A stretch of 64,000 nt of DNA from Olsenella profusa F0195 (GTDB taxonomy: Bacteria > Actinomycetota > Coriobacteriia > Coriobacteriales > Atopobiaceae): NCBI RefSeq assembly GCF_000468755.1, contig NZ_AWEZ01000062.1, positions 62,001 to 126,000 of the forward strand, written 5' to 3'. Numbering within the stretch: position 1 is the first letter of the stretch; each line of letters begins with the position of its first letter. Made by a program: the position numbers and the translations under genes. Positions 34,637 to 43,370 of this stretch are shown piece after piece. A model generated the notes under the pieces. The model saw nothing but the letters and a program-made list of their open reading frames with translations, made no database searches and was not told the origin of the DNA.

Positions 34637-35523
34637 GAACGCCCTCCCTTCCCATCGTGCGCCGGCCGGCGCACATCCGAACCCTTCTCGATCCAGTTGG
34701 ACGAGAGCCGTTTGATGCTTTGCGCATAGTGGGCATTGACATAGGATACGAAGAGTATGTCCACCACATTGAGCTGGGCGATGCGCGATGACATGGCACC
34801 CGTCCTCTTGACCAGCTCCGTCGCCGCTACGCCCAGCACCACGTCGGAGAGCGAGACGAGGGGCGACCCGTATCCACCGCGCGTGATGGACACCATCCGT
34901 GCCCCGTTCGCACGCGCCACGCGCACGCAGTCGAGCACCTCGGTCGTGAGGCCCGAGTAGCTGACGGCGAGGGAAAGGTCCCCGGCGCGCATGTTCTTGG
35001 CACACAACAGCTGCGCGTGAAGGTCATCGCAGAGGTTGCAGGGTATGTCCAACCTGAGCAGCTTAAGCTGCAGGTCGCGTGCGACCAGCAGGGATGCCCC
35101 CACACCAAAGAGGCAGACGCTGCGCGCCGACGCCAGGAGCGAGACGGCCCGATTGATCGCCTCCGCATCGAGATCCTCGGCAGTGAGCTTGAGGGAGGAG
35201 ACGTTCTTGAGTGTGACCTTGTCAATGATGGCCTGCGTGGAGTCGCTTGAGAGCACGTCGCTCGTCACCACGGAGTCGGTCTGTGAGGCAATGGCCACCT
35301 CGCGCATGAGCGACTGCTGGAACTCGCGATAGCCGCTGCAGCCCAGCTTGCGGCAGAGGCGGATGATGGTCGACGGCGAGGTGCACGTGAGCTTTGCAAG
35401 CGCGCTCATCGATATGCCGGCGACCTGGTCGGACGTGGTGAGGATGAAGTTGATAATGGCCTGCTCCGATGCCGTGGCAAGGCCACAGTACTCCTCCAGT
35501 CGGAGCTTCAGGCCACGAATCAT
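34633..35523 (-). CDS. murR: RpiR-family regulator of the mur operon
   Basis: 296 residues. The N-terminal RpiR HTH (residues 1-75) contains SALAKLTCTSPSTIIRLCRKLG. A C-terminal SIS sugar-phosphate domain contains CLFGVGASLLVARDLQLK and SLAVSYSGLTTEV. MurR-type proteins repress MurNAc catabolism and are released by MurNAc-6-P. ATG at 35523 has AGGAGG 6 nt upstream. It is the first gene of the operon and probably autoregulates from the AT-rich region near 35606. Confidence 0.9.
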   Translation of the reverse strand: MIRGLKLRLEEYCGLATASEQAIINFILTTSDQVAGISMSALAKLTCTSPSTIIRLCRKLGCSGYREFQQSLMREVAIASQTDSVVTSDVLSSDSTQAIIDKVTLKNVSSLKLTAEDLDAEAINRAVSLLASARSVCLFGVGASLLVARDLQLKLLRLDIPCNLCDDLHAQLLCAKNMRAGDLSLAVSYSGLTTEVLDCVRVARANGARMVSITRGGYGSPLVSLSDVVLGVAATELVKRTGAMSSRIAQLNVVDILFVSYVNAHYAQSIKRLSSNWIEKGSDVRRPAHDGKGGRS

Positions 35524-35599
35524 GGCAATCCTCCTCATATGCCCTAACGATCAGCTGGCGCCATGCTGCGGCGCTCCCTGGCCGTATGATACTGGCATA

Positions 35600-35637
35600 G
35601 TCATATCTTTTTGGAAAAGTGACTCATTACTTGTCAG
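35600..35637 (-). promoter_or_regulatory. AT-rich putative promoter/operator of the mur operon
   Basis: About 80-115 bp upstream of murR the DNA becomes AT-rich, with the near-palindrome TTTTTGGAAAA and TATGAC/TATCAT hexamers on the minus strand. No clean -35/-10 pair is visible. Its position and composition make it the likely control region. Confidence 0.35.
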
Positions 35638-35707
35638 CTTATGGCATAGGCAGAGCGCGCGACAGACCGCTCGCCACCCCGACAGCGCCGCTCGGCACGC
35701 CTGGCCG

Positions 35708-36547
35708 TCAGTGCAGGTGGCAGGACGAAGCCGTATGTGGAGGCATCTCGCCCCGTACGAGCGCCTCGATGGCCATGGGCACGGCATCGTCCTCGCAGGC
35801 GCCGATGAGGTAGCGTGCCGCATCCTTCGCATCCCGCGTTGCCCCGCTCACGGCAAACGACAGGGGCACGTACGAGAGCATCGAGACGTCATTGCCACCG
35901 TCGCCGAACACGGCGACCTGGTCGAGGCCGATGCCCAAGCGCCCACAGAGCACGTCGATCGCCGGCCCCTTGCCCCACCCCCGCGTGAGGACGTTGAGCC
36001 ACCCCGCCCGGGGCACGTCGAAGTCGAGCTGTGGGATCAGCGCCGCCAGGCGATCCGCCAGCTCGTGCATCAGGGTGATCGTGTCGTCAGAGAAGACGTT
36101 GGCCTTCACGATGTCAATGCGGGGAACGTCGTCCACGGAAACGCAGCTCCTGCCATAGCTGGGGAAGCAGCGCGTGAGCTCCTCGCGCGAGCCCACGACC
36201 AACTCGGGCGTCACGTCGTCAAAGCACACGAGGCCACAGCCGGGCATGCCGCGTAGGACGTCAGCCAATGACCGCAGGGCATCATGGGGCAGCAGCTCCT
36301 TGTGCACCTCGCAGCCGTCCAGATAGACTTCCATGCCATTGGAGGCGAGTGCCGTGGCGCAACACGACCCATCGTCCCTCAGCAGCGGCGGAATCCACCT
36401 GAGACCACGCCCACTGGCCGGCCCCACACGCAGGCCCGCATCCATGGCCGCGTGGAACGCGTCGAGGCAGCGCTCCCCCACCCGTGTCTGCCCGTAGGGC
36501 AGAATGGTGCCGTCAATGTCCGTGAGGATGAGTCTGATGTCTGGCAT
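35708..36547 (-). CDS. HAD-superfamily (Cof-type) sugar phosphatase
   Basis: About 279 residues. Motif I is LTDIDGTILP with nucleophile Asp, motif II GPASGRGL, a C2B cap spans about residues 85-185, and motif IV is VAVFGDGGNDVSML. Cof/YidA-type phosphatases hydrolyse sugar phosphates and related metabolites with broad specificity. ATG at 36547 follows GGGGGC at 6 nt. It ends 184 bp upstream of the murR start on the same strand and could be linked to MurNAc metabolism, but this is not certain. Confidence 0.87.
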   Translation of the reverse strand: MPDIRLILTDIDGTILPYGQTRVGERCLDAFHAAMDAGLRVGPASGRGLRWIPPLLRDDGSCCATALASNGMEVYLDGCEVHKELLPHDALRSLADVLRGMPGCGLVCFDDVTPELVVGSREELTRCFPSYGRSCVSVDDVPRIDIVKANVFSDDTITLMHELADRLAALIPQLDFDVPRAGWLNVLTRGWGKGPAIDVLCGRLGIGLDQVAVFGDGGNDVSMLSYVPLSFAVSGATRDAKDAARYLIGACEDDAVPMAIEALVRGEMPPHTASSCHLH

Positions 36548-36879
36548 GGCACGCCCCCGATGGTTGGTCGCCTCCCCAGCAGCGTAGCGCATGGAACAGA
36601 CGCAAGACGTCGAGGGACGTTGCGCGTCGCGCGATCGATGGCCGCGCGACGCGTTCCCCGAGCATCCCTTGGGACGATTTCGTCACGCTGGGCCTTTATT
36701 TCCCATACGTAAGAAAGGACCATGTTTCTGACCTCTATTCAAAAATATTTGCTATGGTGGATACATTCATAGTCAAGCATGGTGGCCCTACGACCTTGCG
36801 ACCACTCAGAGGGCCTGCGCCACAAGCAGGCGTGCGTCCACGGCGAGCAGAGCCACGTGGCACCAGGGAAGGAATGGAC

Positions 36880-38370
36880 ATGCAGTCAAAGCTCGCGCAT
36901 GCGGCCGAACGCAAGGCCTTCGAGATCGTCATCGACCAGTTCATCAATGCTCCTGAGGGGAAGGCGCGCGAGAAGGTCTTCAACCGCTTCCTTGACATGG
37001 CCGGCAAGCTCCTTGCCGACACCGCACCCGACATGGGCAATGCGCTCCGCCAGGCGTTCTACCCAGGCTCCAAGTGGGAGAAGGTCATCCTGAGCCTGCC
37101 CGAGCGCGTCGACCACCACATCCTGCACACCGCCGTGACCAACGGCGCCTACGAGGCCGCCTTCCGCGGCCTGCGCACCACCACCGAGTCTGCCGAGAGG
37201 TACCAGTGCAACGTGCCCTGGATCATCATCTTCGACCCCACCAGCGCCTGCAACATGCACTGCGTCGGCTGCTGGGCCGCCGACTACTCCAAGTCGCTCA
37301 ACCTCTCGTTTGACGAGATGGACCGCCTCGTCAGTGAGGCCAAGGAGCTGGGGTGCCACTGGTTCATGATGACCGGCGGCGAGCCCATGTGCCGCTGGCG
37401 CGACATCGCCAGGCTCGCCGAGAGGCACAACGACTGCCTCTTCGGCCTCTACACCAACGGCACCCTCATCAACCAGCAGGTCTGCGATGACGTCAAGCGC
37501 GTCGGCAACGTGCTCTTCTCCGTCTCGCTCGAGGGCTCCGAGGAGGCCAACGACGGGCGGCGTGGCGACGGCTGCTTCGACAAGGTCATGGCCGCGTTCG
37601 ATCTCATGAGGGAGAACGGCGTCGCCTTTGGCACCTCCACCGCCTACACCCGCGCCAACGTGGAGTCCGTCACCTCCGACGAGTACTACGAGCTCCTGGA
37701 GCAGAAGGGCGCCCTGTGGGCCTGGTACTTCCACTACATGCCCGTCGGCGAGGGCGCCAACGCCGACCTCATGCCCACGCCCGAGCAGCGCGAGTACATG
37801 ATCAAGCGCATCCGTGAGATTCGCGACTTCGAGGGCGGCCATTCCGTCATGGCGATGGACTTCCAGAACGACGGCGAGTACGTCGGCGGCTGCATCGCCG
37901 GCGGGCGCGTCTTCTGCCACATCACCGCCCGTGGCGACGTGGAGCCCTGCGTCTTCATCCACTACTCCAACGCCAGCATCAAGGACCAGAGCCTCCTCGA
38001 GTGCCTGCAGCAGCCCATATTCCAGGCGTATCGCGCTCACTGGCCCTGGAATAACAACATGCTCGAACCCTGTCCGATGCTCGAGAACCCCGAGGTGCTG
38101 CCCGAGATCGTGCACGAGGCGGACGCCAAGTCCACGGAGTACGTCACGCCCGAGAGCGTCGACCACCTCTGCGAGCGCACCGCTCCCTACGCCAAGACCT
38201 GGAAGCAACATGCCGACAAGATCTGGCTCGAGGAGCACCCGACGGGCAAGAAGGTCTACGAGGACGACATCTCGATGATGGACGTGGATGCCAAGGCCAA
38301 GCGCCTCGCCAAGAAGGATAGGGAGCTTGATGCCGAGGAGCAGAGCGTGTTCGCCTCGGCAGCCGAGTAG
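36880..38370 (+). CDS. Radical SAM protein with C-terminal auxiliary-cluster cysteines
   Basis: About 496 residues. An N-terminal helical region (about 1-105) precedes the radical SAM core with Cys-x3-Cys-x2-Cys in SACNMHCVGCW and the MMTGGEP motif. The C-terminal part has cysteines in GGCIAGG, RVFCHIT, VEPCVF and LEPCPML, consistent with a SPASM/twitch-type extra iron-sulfur cluster. Such enzymes modify peptides, cofactors or anaerobic sulfatases. No peptide precursor, sulfatase or other partner gene is visible beside it. ATG at 36880 (AGG about 7 nt upstream) fits better than ATG at 36874. Confidence 0.85.
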   Translation: MQSKLAHAAERKAFEIVIDQFINAPEGKAREKVFNRFLDMAGKLLADTAPDMGNALRQAFYPGSKWEKVILSLPERVDHHILHTAVTNGAYEAAFRGLRTTTESAERYQCNVPWIIIFDPTSACNMHCVGCWAADYSKSLNLSFDEMDRLVSEAKELGCHWFMMTGGEPMCRWRDIARLAERHNDCLFGLYTNGTLINQQVCDDVKRVGNVLFSVSLEGSEEANDGRRGDGCFDKVMAAFDLMRENGVAFGTSTAYTRANVESVTSDEYYELLEQKGALWAWYFHYMPVGEGANADLMPTPEQREYMIKRIREIRDFEGGHSVMAMDFQNDGEYVGGCIAGGRVFCHITARGDVEPCVFIHYSNASIKDQSLLECLQQPIFQAYRAHWPWNNNMLEPCPMLENPEVLPEIVHEADAKSTEYVTPESVDHLCERTAPYAKTWKQHADKIWLEEHPTGKKVYEDDISMMDVDAKAKRLAKKDRELDAEEQSVFASAAE

Positions 38371-38390
38371 CGGAGGGTGAGTCCGCGTGA

Positions 38391-38425
38391 GGCACGCCGT
38401 CCGGCATCGTGCGGGGCGGCGTGCC
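38391..38425 (+). terminator. Terminator hairpin after the radical SAM gene
   Basis: A 9-bp stem, GGCACGCCG/CGGCGTGCC, followed by ATCGTTTCTC, 20 bp after the stop codon. Confidence 0.65.
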
Positions 38426-38518
38426 ATCGTTTCTCATGCCTGCCGGCGCTGCGGCATGCCGGAAGACACGGGAAGACAAACTCGGAGACGTCATCACAGC
38501 GGCATGGACTGCAAGCTT

Positions 38519-38609
38519 CGCCCAAAGTGCATGCGCAACGCGTTTCGCCCAGCGTTTGCCCAGATGGCATTTTCTGGAAGTGCGTTGCGCGTGCACTTTG
38601 GGCGGCGCC
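38519..38609. repeat. 91-bp hairpin element, copy 1
   Basis: Arms of 23 nt (38519-38541 and 38582-38604; starts CGCCCAAAGTGCATGCGC) pair with one mismatch around a 40-nt centre that contains TGCCCAGATGGCATTT, ending GGCGGCGCC. A related 90-bp element lies at 49285-49374. It fills most of the 319-bp gap between the radical SAM gene and the aquaporin; no gene is seen there. Confidence 0.7.
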
Positions 38610-38689
38610 ACTCAGGTAGGGAGGGCAGACGTCGGCACCACGGCGTCCGCCCCGCCCACCTTTATGTCAAGTGGCGTCGACGGCGACCC

Positions 38690-39415
38690 CTAGAACATCC
38701 CCAGGAAGCCATGGACGAAGAGCGCCGCCAGCGCCGCGCCCACGAACGGCGCAATGCCCGGCACTATCAGGCCGTAGCGCCAGTTGTTGTCGGCCTTGTT
38801 CCTGATGGGAAGGATCTGGTAGGCCAGGCGGGGGCCGAGGTCGCGCGCCTGGTTCATGGCGAAGCCCGTGATGCCGCCCATGCCCATGCCCACGGCCCAG
38901 ACGATGATGCCCACGGCAATGGCCAACAGCAGCACGTTCTCGCCGGCACGGCTGGCGGCCGCAAGGATGGCGGAGACGAACACGAAGGTGCAGAGCGTCT
39001 CGCAGGCAAAGTCGCGCGGAAGGTTCTCGATCACGGGGTTGGTCGAGAAGATGTTGCGCTGTGCGACCGGATCGACCTCGCCCTCGGAGGCCCTGAAGTC
39101 GTCCGCGTACATGAACCATGCGATGATGGCGCCCACCAGGCCGCCCAGCATCTGGGCAACCATGTAGGGGACGAGGAGGCTCCACGGTACGAGGCCGATC
39201 AGGCATTGGGCGAGCGTCATGGCGGGATTCATGCAGACGGCCCCGCCAAAGACGAAGAGTGCCACCGAGATGCCGAACGCCCAGGTGGTAATCGCAAACA
39301 TGTGGCCCGAGCCCTGGTACTTGGTCCCCTTGAGGACGGTGTCGCAATGGACGCCGACACCGAAGACGATCATGAGTACCGTGCTCCCGAACTCGGCCAG
39401 AACGCTAGGCGGCAT
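38690..39415 (-). CDS. MIP-family channel (aquaporin/glycerol facilitator)
   Basis: 241 residues, six membrane segments. The first half-helix motif is MNPAMTLA; the second is MNQARDLGPR, where the usual NPA reads NQA. The Asp after Arg in that motif is typical of glycerol facilitators. ATG at 39415 has GGGAG 5 nt upstream; upstream in-frame ATGs lie outside the fold. Isolated gene. Glycerol or another small polyol is the likely solute, since no glpK or other partner is visible. Confidence 0.85.
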   Translation of the reverse strand: MPPSVLAEFGSTVLMIVFGVGVHCDTVLKGTKYQGSGHMFAITTWAFGISVALFVFGGAVCMNPAMTLAQCLIGLVPWSLLVPYMVAQMLGGLVGAIIAWFMYADDFRASEGEVDPVAQRNIFSTNPVIENLPRDFACETLCTFVFVSAILAAASRAGENVLLLAIAVGIIVWAVGMGMGGITGFAMNQARDLGPRLAYQILPIRNKADNNWRYGLIVPGIAPFVGAALAALFVHGFLGMF

Positions 39416-39570
39416 GAGAACTCCCATCAGTCGTTGTCTACACCTATGACCTGATTGCAGCACTGTGCGACAGGCACTGCCCCCACTAGGGTAGCAACTC
39501 AGTCAACGACTGTGGTCAGCAAGCTGCACATAAACTGGTAGACGCAGGGCAGACCGGCTTGGGTGTGCCC

Positions 39571-40371
39571 CTACCCCCTGCGTTTGGCAAGGGCCTTGCC
39601 CGCAAGGATCAGCAGGAGAAGCGCCACGGCCATGAGCACGATGGTGCCACCCGGCTTGAGACCACAGCAATACGAGATGACAAGGCCAAGCACCGTGGTC
39701 GCCACGCCAATGCCACTCGCCAGCACGCAGGTCTGGCGCCAGCTGCGCGCCAGCTGCAGGGCGCACGCCACGGGTACCACCATCATGGAGGACACGATAA
39801 GGGACCCCACCGTGCGCGCCGCCACGGCCACGACCAGGGCCACGACGATGACGAAGGCCACGTTGGCCGCGCTCACGGGCACGCCCACACAGCGCGCATG
39901 ACGCTCGTCGAACGACATGAGGAAGAGCTCGCGGCGGGCCAGCACGCAAAAGCCCAGCGCGATGACACTGATGGCCACGATGGCCACGGTCTCCTCCGCG
40001 CTCACCGTGAGGATGCTGCCGAACATGAAGCTGTTGAAGCTCGAGGCGTTGGGCACGAAGCCCGAGAGCACGCCCGCAAGGCCGATGCCCGTGGCCATGA
40101 CCACGGCCACCGCCAGCTCGGACTGGTCGCGGAAGCGCCGACGTATCCCCTCGATGCAGAGGGCGCCCGCCAGGCAGGCGATGGTCGCCCCCGCCACGGG
40201 ACTGATGCCGGCCACCAGGCCTGCGGCCACGCCGGCGAGCGACGTGTGCGAAAGCGCGTCGCCGATCATGGAGAGACGCTTGAGCACCACCGTCACACCC
40301 ACGAGCGGTATCACGATCCCCAGCAGCACGCCCACGACAAGGCTGCGCTGCATGAACACGTACCCCAGCAT
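39571..40371 (-). CDS. znuB: Zinc ABC transporter permease
   Basis: 266 residues, ABC-3 family permease with about eight hydrophobic segments. Typical stretches are LIGDALSHTSLAGVAAGL (the conserved region contacting the ATPase) and SLIVSSMMVVPVACALQLA. Its ATG directly follows the znuC stop. It completes the zur-znuA-znuC-znuB operon. Zn2+ rather than Mn2+ is favoured because of the Fur-family gene with Zur-like features and the acidic, His-containing loop of the binding protein. Confidence 0.92.
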   Translation of the reverse strand: MLGYVFMQRSLVVGVLLGIVIPLVGVTVVLKRLSMIGDALSHTSLAGVAAGLVAGISPVAGATIACLAGALCIEGIRRRFRDQSELAVAVVMATGIGLAGVLSGFVPNASSFNSFMFGSILTVSAEETVAIVAISVIALGFCVLARRELFLMSFDERHARCVGVPVSAANVAFVIVVALVVAVAARTVGSLIVSSMMVVPVACALQLARSWRQTCVLASGIGVATTVLGLVISYCCGLKPGGTIVLMAVALLLLILAGKALAKRRG

Positions 40372-41082
40372 CTATGCGGCCTCCTCACGCGCCACGCCAT
40401 CGACAACCCGCACCACGCGCGCGCCCAGCCCCTCGAGCGGCGCCAACTCGTGCGTCACCAGCAGCACGGCCATGCCACGCTCCCGATGCGCCTCACCCAC
40501 CAGCCGATAGAAGACGGCACGGCTCTCGGCATCGAGCCCGCTGGTGGGCTCGTCCAGCACCAGCAGGCAGGGATCGCCCACCAGGGCACACGCCAGGCGC
40601 ACGCGCTGGAGCTGGCCGCCCGAGAGCTCGCGCACCAGGCGCTGCCCAACGTCCCGCATGCCCACGCGCGCAAGGGCGTCCCCACTGCGCTCGCGTCGGG
40701 CGCGGCGACCCAGCTGTCGTCCGGTGGCATACTGGCTGGCATCCACCAGCTCGAGCACGCTCGCAGGGAAGCGCGCAACCGCCTCGGACGGCAGCTGGGG
40801 CACATAGCCCACGCGCTGCCAGTCACGAAAGCGCAGGGGGTTCTGCCCGAAGAGCTCCACCGTGCCCTCATCAGGCACGAGCTCCCCCACCACCAGGCGC
40901 GCGATGGTGGACTTGCCGGCGCCGTTGTCGCCCACAAGGGCGCACACCTCCCCCGCGCCAACGCTCGCGCTGGCACCTCGCAGGACCTCCGTCCCTCGGT
41001 ACGAGAAGCGAACGTCGTGCAAGGCCACGGGCGTTCCATCCGATGCGTGCGTGTGCCGCGCGCCCTCCCGCTTGGCTGCCAT
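40372..41082 (-). CDS. znuC: Zinc ABC transporter ATP-binding protein
   Basis: 236 residues. Walker A GDNGAGKSTIAR, signature LSGGQLQRVRLA, Walker B LLVLDEPTSGLD and the H-loop VTHEL are all intact. It powers zinc import with ZnuB. The start codon overlaps the znuA stop by one base (TGATG), so the two are translationally coupled. Confidence 0.94.
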   Translation of the reverse strand: MAAKREGARHTHASDGTPVALHDVRFSYRGTEVLRGASASVGAGEVCALVGDNGAGKSTIARLVVGELVPDEGTVELFGQNPLRFRDWQRVGYVPQLPSEAVARFPASVLELVDASQYATGRQLGRRARRERSGDALARVGMRDVGQRLVRELSGGQLQRVRLACALVGDPCLLVLDEPTSGLDAESRAVFYRLVGEAHRERGMAVLLVTHELAPLEGLGARVVRVVDGVAREEAA

Positions 41083-42065
41083 CAGGCAAGGGCCTCCTCG
41101 ATCTTCCGTAGGTTCTCGCGCATCACGGAGAAGTAGTCCTCGCCTGCCGCCAGCTCCTCGTCGGAGAGACCCTCGAGTGGGTTGAGCTCCTCCACGGTGG
41201 CTCCCGTGGCGTCTGCGATGGACTGGGCCACCTTGGAACTCACCAGCTCCTCACTGAAGATGGTGCGCACGTTGTTCTCGCGCACGAAGTCCACGATCTT
41301 GGACATCTGCTGGGCATCCGGCTCCGCATCCGCCTCGATGCCCTCGATGGGCAGCTGCGTGAGGCCAGCGTCCCGACAGAGGTAGCCAAAGGCCTCATGG
41401 CTCACCACGATGGTCTTGTTCGCGAGGCCCGAGAGGCCATCCGTGAACTCCTGCATCAGCTTGTCGCACTCGGCCGCCCACGTCTCGGCATTGGCGTGAT
41501 AGACGTCCGCGCCGTCCGGTTCCGCCTGGGAGAGGCCATCGGCGATGCGCGCCAGCTCCTGCTTGGCAACGAGGGGAGAGAGCCAGCAGTGGGGGTCGGT
41601 GTCGGACACCTCGCTGGGGTCCTCGCCCGCCTCCTCATGCTCCTTGCGCTCCTCCTCGAGCGCGTCATCGGAGAGCTTGAGGAGGTCAGCCCCCTCGCTC
41701 GCCTCCACGACCGTGAGCGTGCCGGCATCAAGGCTCGCAAGCGTATCGGCGACCCAGTGCTCCATGCCCGCACCGTTGTACACCAGAACCTGCGCGTTGG
41801 CGATGGTGCGCAGATCCGCCGTGGACGGTTCCCAGTCGTGGGGCTCTGTTCCCGCGGGCACCAGGCAGGTCACATCCACACGGTCGCCACCCACCTTCTG
41901 GGCGAAGTCGTACATGGGGTAGAAGCTTGCGGCCACGCGCAGCTTGCCCGAGGCGTCGGTTGACGCGTCCGGCCCCTTACCACAGGCCGCCAGACACGCG
42001 GCCGCGGAGAGGATGGAAAGGCCCAGAAAGTGGCGGCGCGAGATGACGCCCGTACGATATGTCAT
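41082..42065 (-). CDS. znuA: Zinc-binding lipoprotein of ABC transporter
   Basis: 327 residues, cluster A-I metal-binding protein. The signal has a twin-arginine pattern (SRRHFLGLS) and a lipobox CLAAC, so it looks like a Tat-exported lipoprotein. Metal ligands are plausible at GTEPHDWEP, TDPHCWLSP, VSHEAFGY and the C-terminal Asp/Glu. An acidic loop with His (EEERKEHEEAGED) before the second ligand is a ZnuA-type feature. It is the second gene of the zur operon, 94 bp after zur. Confidence 0.92.
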   Translation of the reverse strand: MTYRTGVISRRHFLGLSILSAAACLAACGKGPDASTDASGKLRVAASFYPMYDFAQKVGGDRVDVTCLVPAGTEPHDWEPSTADLRTIANAQVLVYNGAGMEHWVADTLASLDAGTLTVVEASEGADLLKLSDDALEEERKEHEEAGEDPSEVSDTDPHCWLSPLVAKQELARIADGLSQAEPDGADVYHANAETWAAECDKLMQEFTDGLSGLANKTIVVSHEAFGYLCRDAGLTQLPIEGIEADAEPDAQQMSKIVDFVRENNVRTIFSEELVSSKVAQSIADATGATVEELNPLEGLSDEELAAGEDYFSVMRENLRKIEEALA

Positions 42066-42159
42066 GCTTGCTCCCGTCTGTCAGGAATCTCGTCTGGGCT
42101 TGTGACACCAGGTGCCTGCCACCCACGGCGCCGCCCCCAGAGGGTGGATGAGCCGATGG

Positions 42160-42576
42160 CTAGCCACGGGCCCGCTCCTCGCATGTGCCACAGGTTCCAT
42201 AGAGCACCGTGCGGGAGAGCTCGATGGAAAAGCCGTGCTCGCTGTGGACGTGCTCCGCCAGCTCGTGCAGGTGGCCGCAGTCCAGCGCGACGACCCTGCC
42301 GCAGGAGAGGCACACCATCTGCCCCTCGCCCGCATGGGCGACATCGATGAGGCGATAGAGGGCCTCGCCCCTGCCCGGCGAGATGACCTTGGCAACGGTT
42401 CCGGCGCCAACGAGCGCCTCGAGCGTGCGGTATGTCGTCGTGCGGCCCACGGTCGTGCCTGCGGCACGCATGCGGCCAAAGACGTCATCAACGCTCAGGT
42501 AGCGGTCGCTGTGCGCCGCCATGAAGCCCTGGATGGCCTGCCGCTGTCGCGTGTTGTACGTACGTCGCCCCGTCAT
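42160..42576 (-). CDS. zur: Fur-family regulator, Zur-like
   Basis: 138 residues. Winged helix (residues 1-85; SVDDVFGRMRAAG, GRTTTYRTLEAL). The C-terminal dimerisation domain has Cys-x2-Cys pairs in VCLSCGRV and GTCGTCEE, the structural zinc site. The His-rich CGHLHELAEHVHSEHG region supplies further metal ligands. Its position as first gene of the znuACB operon indicates a zinc-responsive repressor. ATG at 42576 has GAGGG 6 nt upstream. Confidence 0.92.
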   Translation of the reverse strand: MTGRRTYNTRQRQAIQGFMAAHSDRYLSVDDVFGRMRAAGTTVGRTTTYRTLEALVGAGTVAKVISPGRGEALYRLIDVAHAGEGQMVCLSCGRVVALDCGHLHELAEHVHSEHGFSIELSRTVLYGTCGTCEERARG

Positions 42577-42603
42577 GCGTCACCCTCCCCCATGGCATCA
42601 GAT

Positions 42604-42620
42604 TTGAAAACGAAATTCAA
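42604..42620 (-). promoter_or_regulatory. Candidate Zur operator
   Basis: TTGAA-N7-TTCAA inverted repeat (17 bp, inner ACGAA) in a short AT-rich patch 28 bp upstream of zur. The position and symmetry fit an autoregulatory Fur-family box. Its exact match to known Zur consensus is only partial. Confidence 0.5.
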
Positions 42621-42703
42621 TTTTAGAAAAGAGGGGGAGCTTGTCAAGCGACATCCGCATCGTGAGCTCGTACCGCCCATCGAACGGGGGCGGGGCGCAG
42701 CCC

Positions 42704-43336
42704 CTATGCGCTCTTCATGATGACGGTACGTACCACACCCGCGGCGGCGTCGCAGGCGTCGAGCGCGCCCTCCATGCGGTCGAACACGCGCATCCAGCCC
42801 ACCACGTGGCCACGTCGTGCCTCATCGAGCGAGTCATCGTGATACAGGCGGTAGATGGCCTGGTCGTACACATCGTCCCCCTCGTCCTCTATCTCGCCGA
42901 CGGCGAGGGCCCTCTCGCGCACGAGGGGATCCCTCTTGTAGTCTGCCAGGTGCTCGAACATCTCGTTGAGTGCCACGATGGCGAGCTGCGTAAGCCCCGC
43001 GAGCTCACGGGCCTCGCGACGCGTCGCGCTCATGTTGAAGAGGTCGAGGCCGGTGCAGACCCGCTCCATGTAGTCCATGATGTCGTCCATGCGCAGCGCG
43101 AGGCTGCTGATGTCATCGCGATCGAACGGCGTGATGAACGAGGTGTAGAGCTCCTTCATGATAGTGCGCACATGCGCATCACAGCGGCCTTCATAGAGCT
43201 TCATGGTGGAGATCATCGTGACGGTGCCGGGATAGCCATCCACGAAGCGCACATAGTCGTTGGCGGCCTTCACGAGGTCTGCCGAGAACTTGCGAAGCAG
43301 ACCATAGAACGGGTCTTCCTTCTTGACGTGAGCCAT
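42704..43336 (-). CDS. PhoU-like DUF47 phosphate accessory protein
   Basis: About 210 residues, all-helical DUF47/PhoU-like. Features are EDPFYGLLRKFSADLVKAA at the N-terminus, the acidic metal-binding helix LRMDDIMDYMERV and the second acidic helix VGEIEDEGDDVYDQAI. These proteins regulate low-affinity Pit phosphate carriers. It lies 34 bp after the pit gene on the same strand, the usual pairing. ATG at 43336 follows AAGGGGACC at 4-6 nt. Confidence 0.9.
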   Translation of the reverse strand: MAHVKKEDPFYGLLRKFSADLVKAANDYVRFVDGYPGTVTMISTMKLYEGRCDAHVRTIMKELYTSFITPFDRDDISSLALRMDDIMDYMERVCTGLDLFNMSATRREARELAGLTQLAIVALNEMFEHLADYKRDPLVRERALAVGEIEDEGDDVYDQAIYRLYHDDSLDEARRGHVVGWMRVFDRMEGALDACDAAAGVVRTVIMKSA

Positions 43337-43370
43337 ATGGGTCCCCTTTCCATGCATGCGGACGAAGTGC

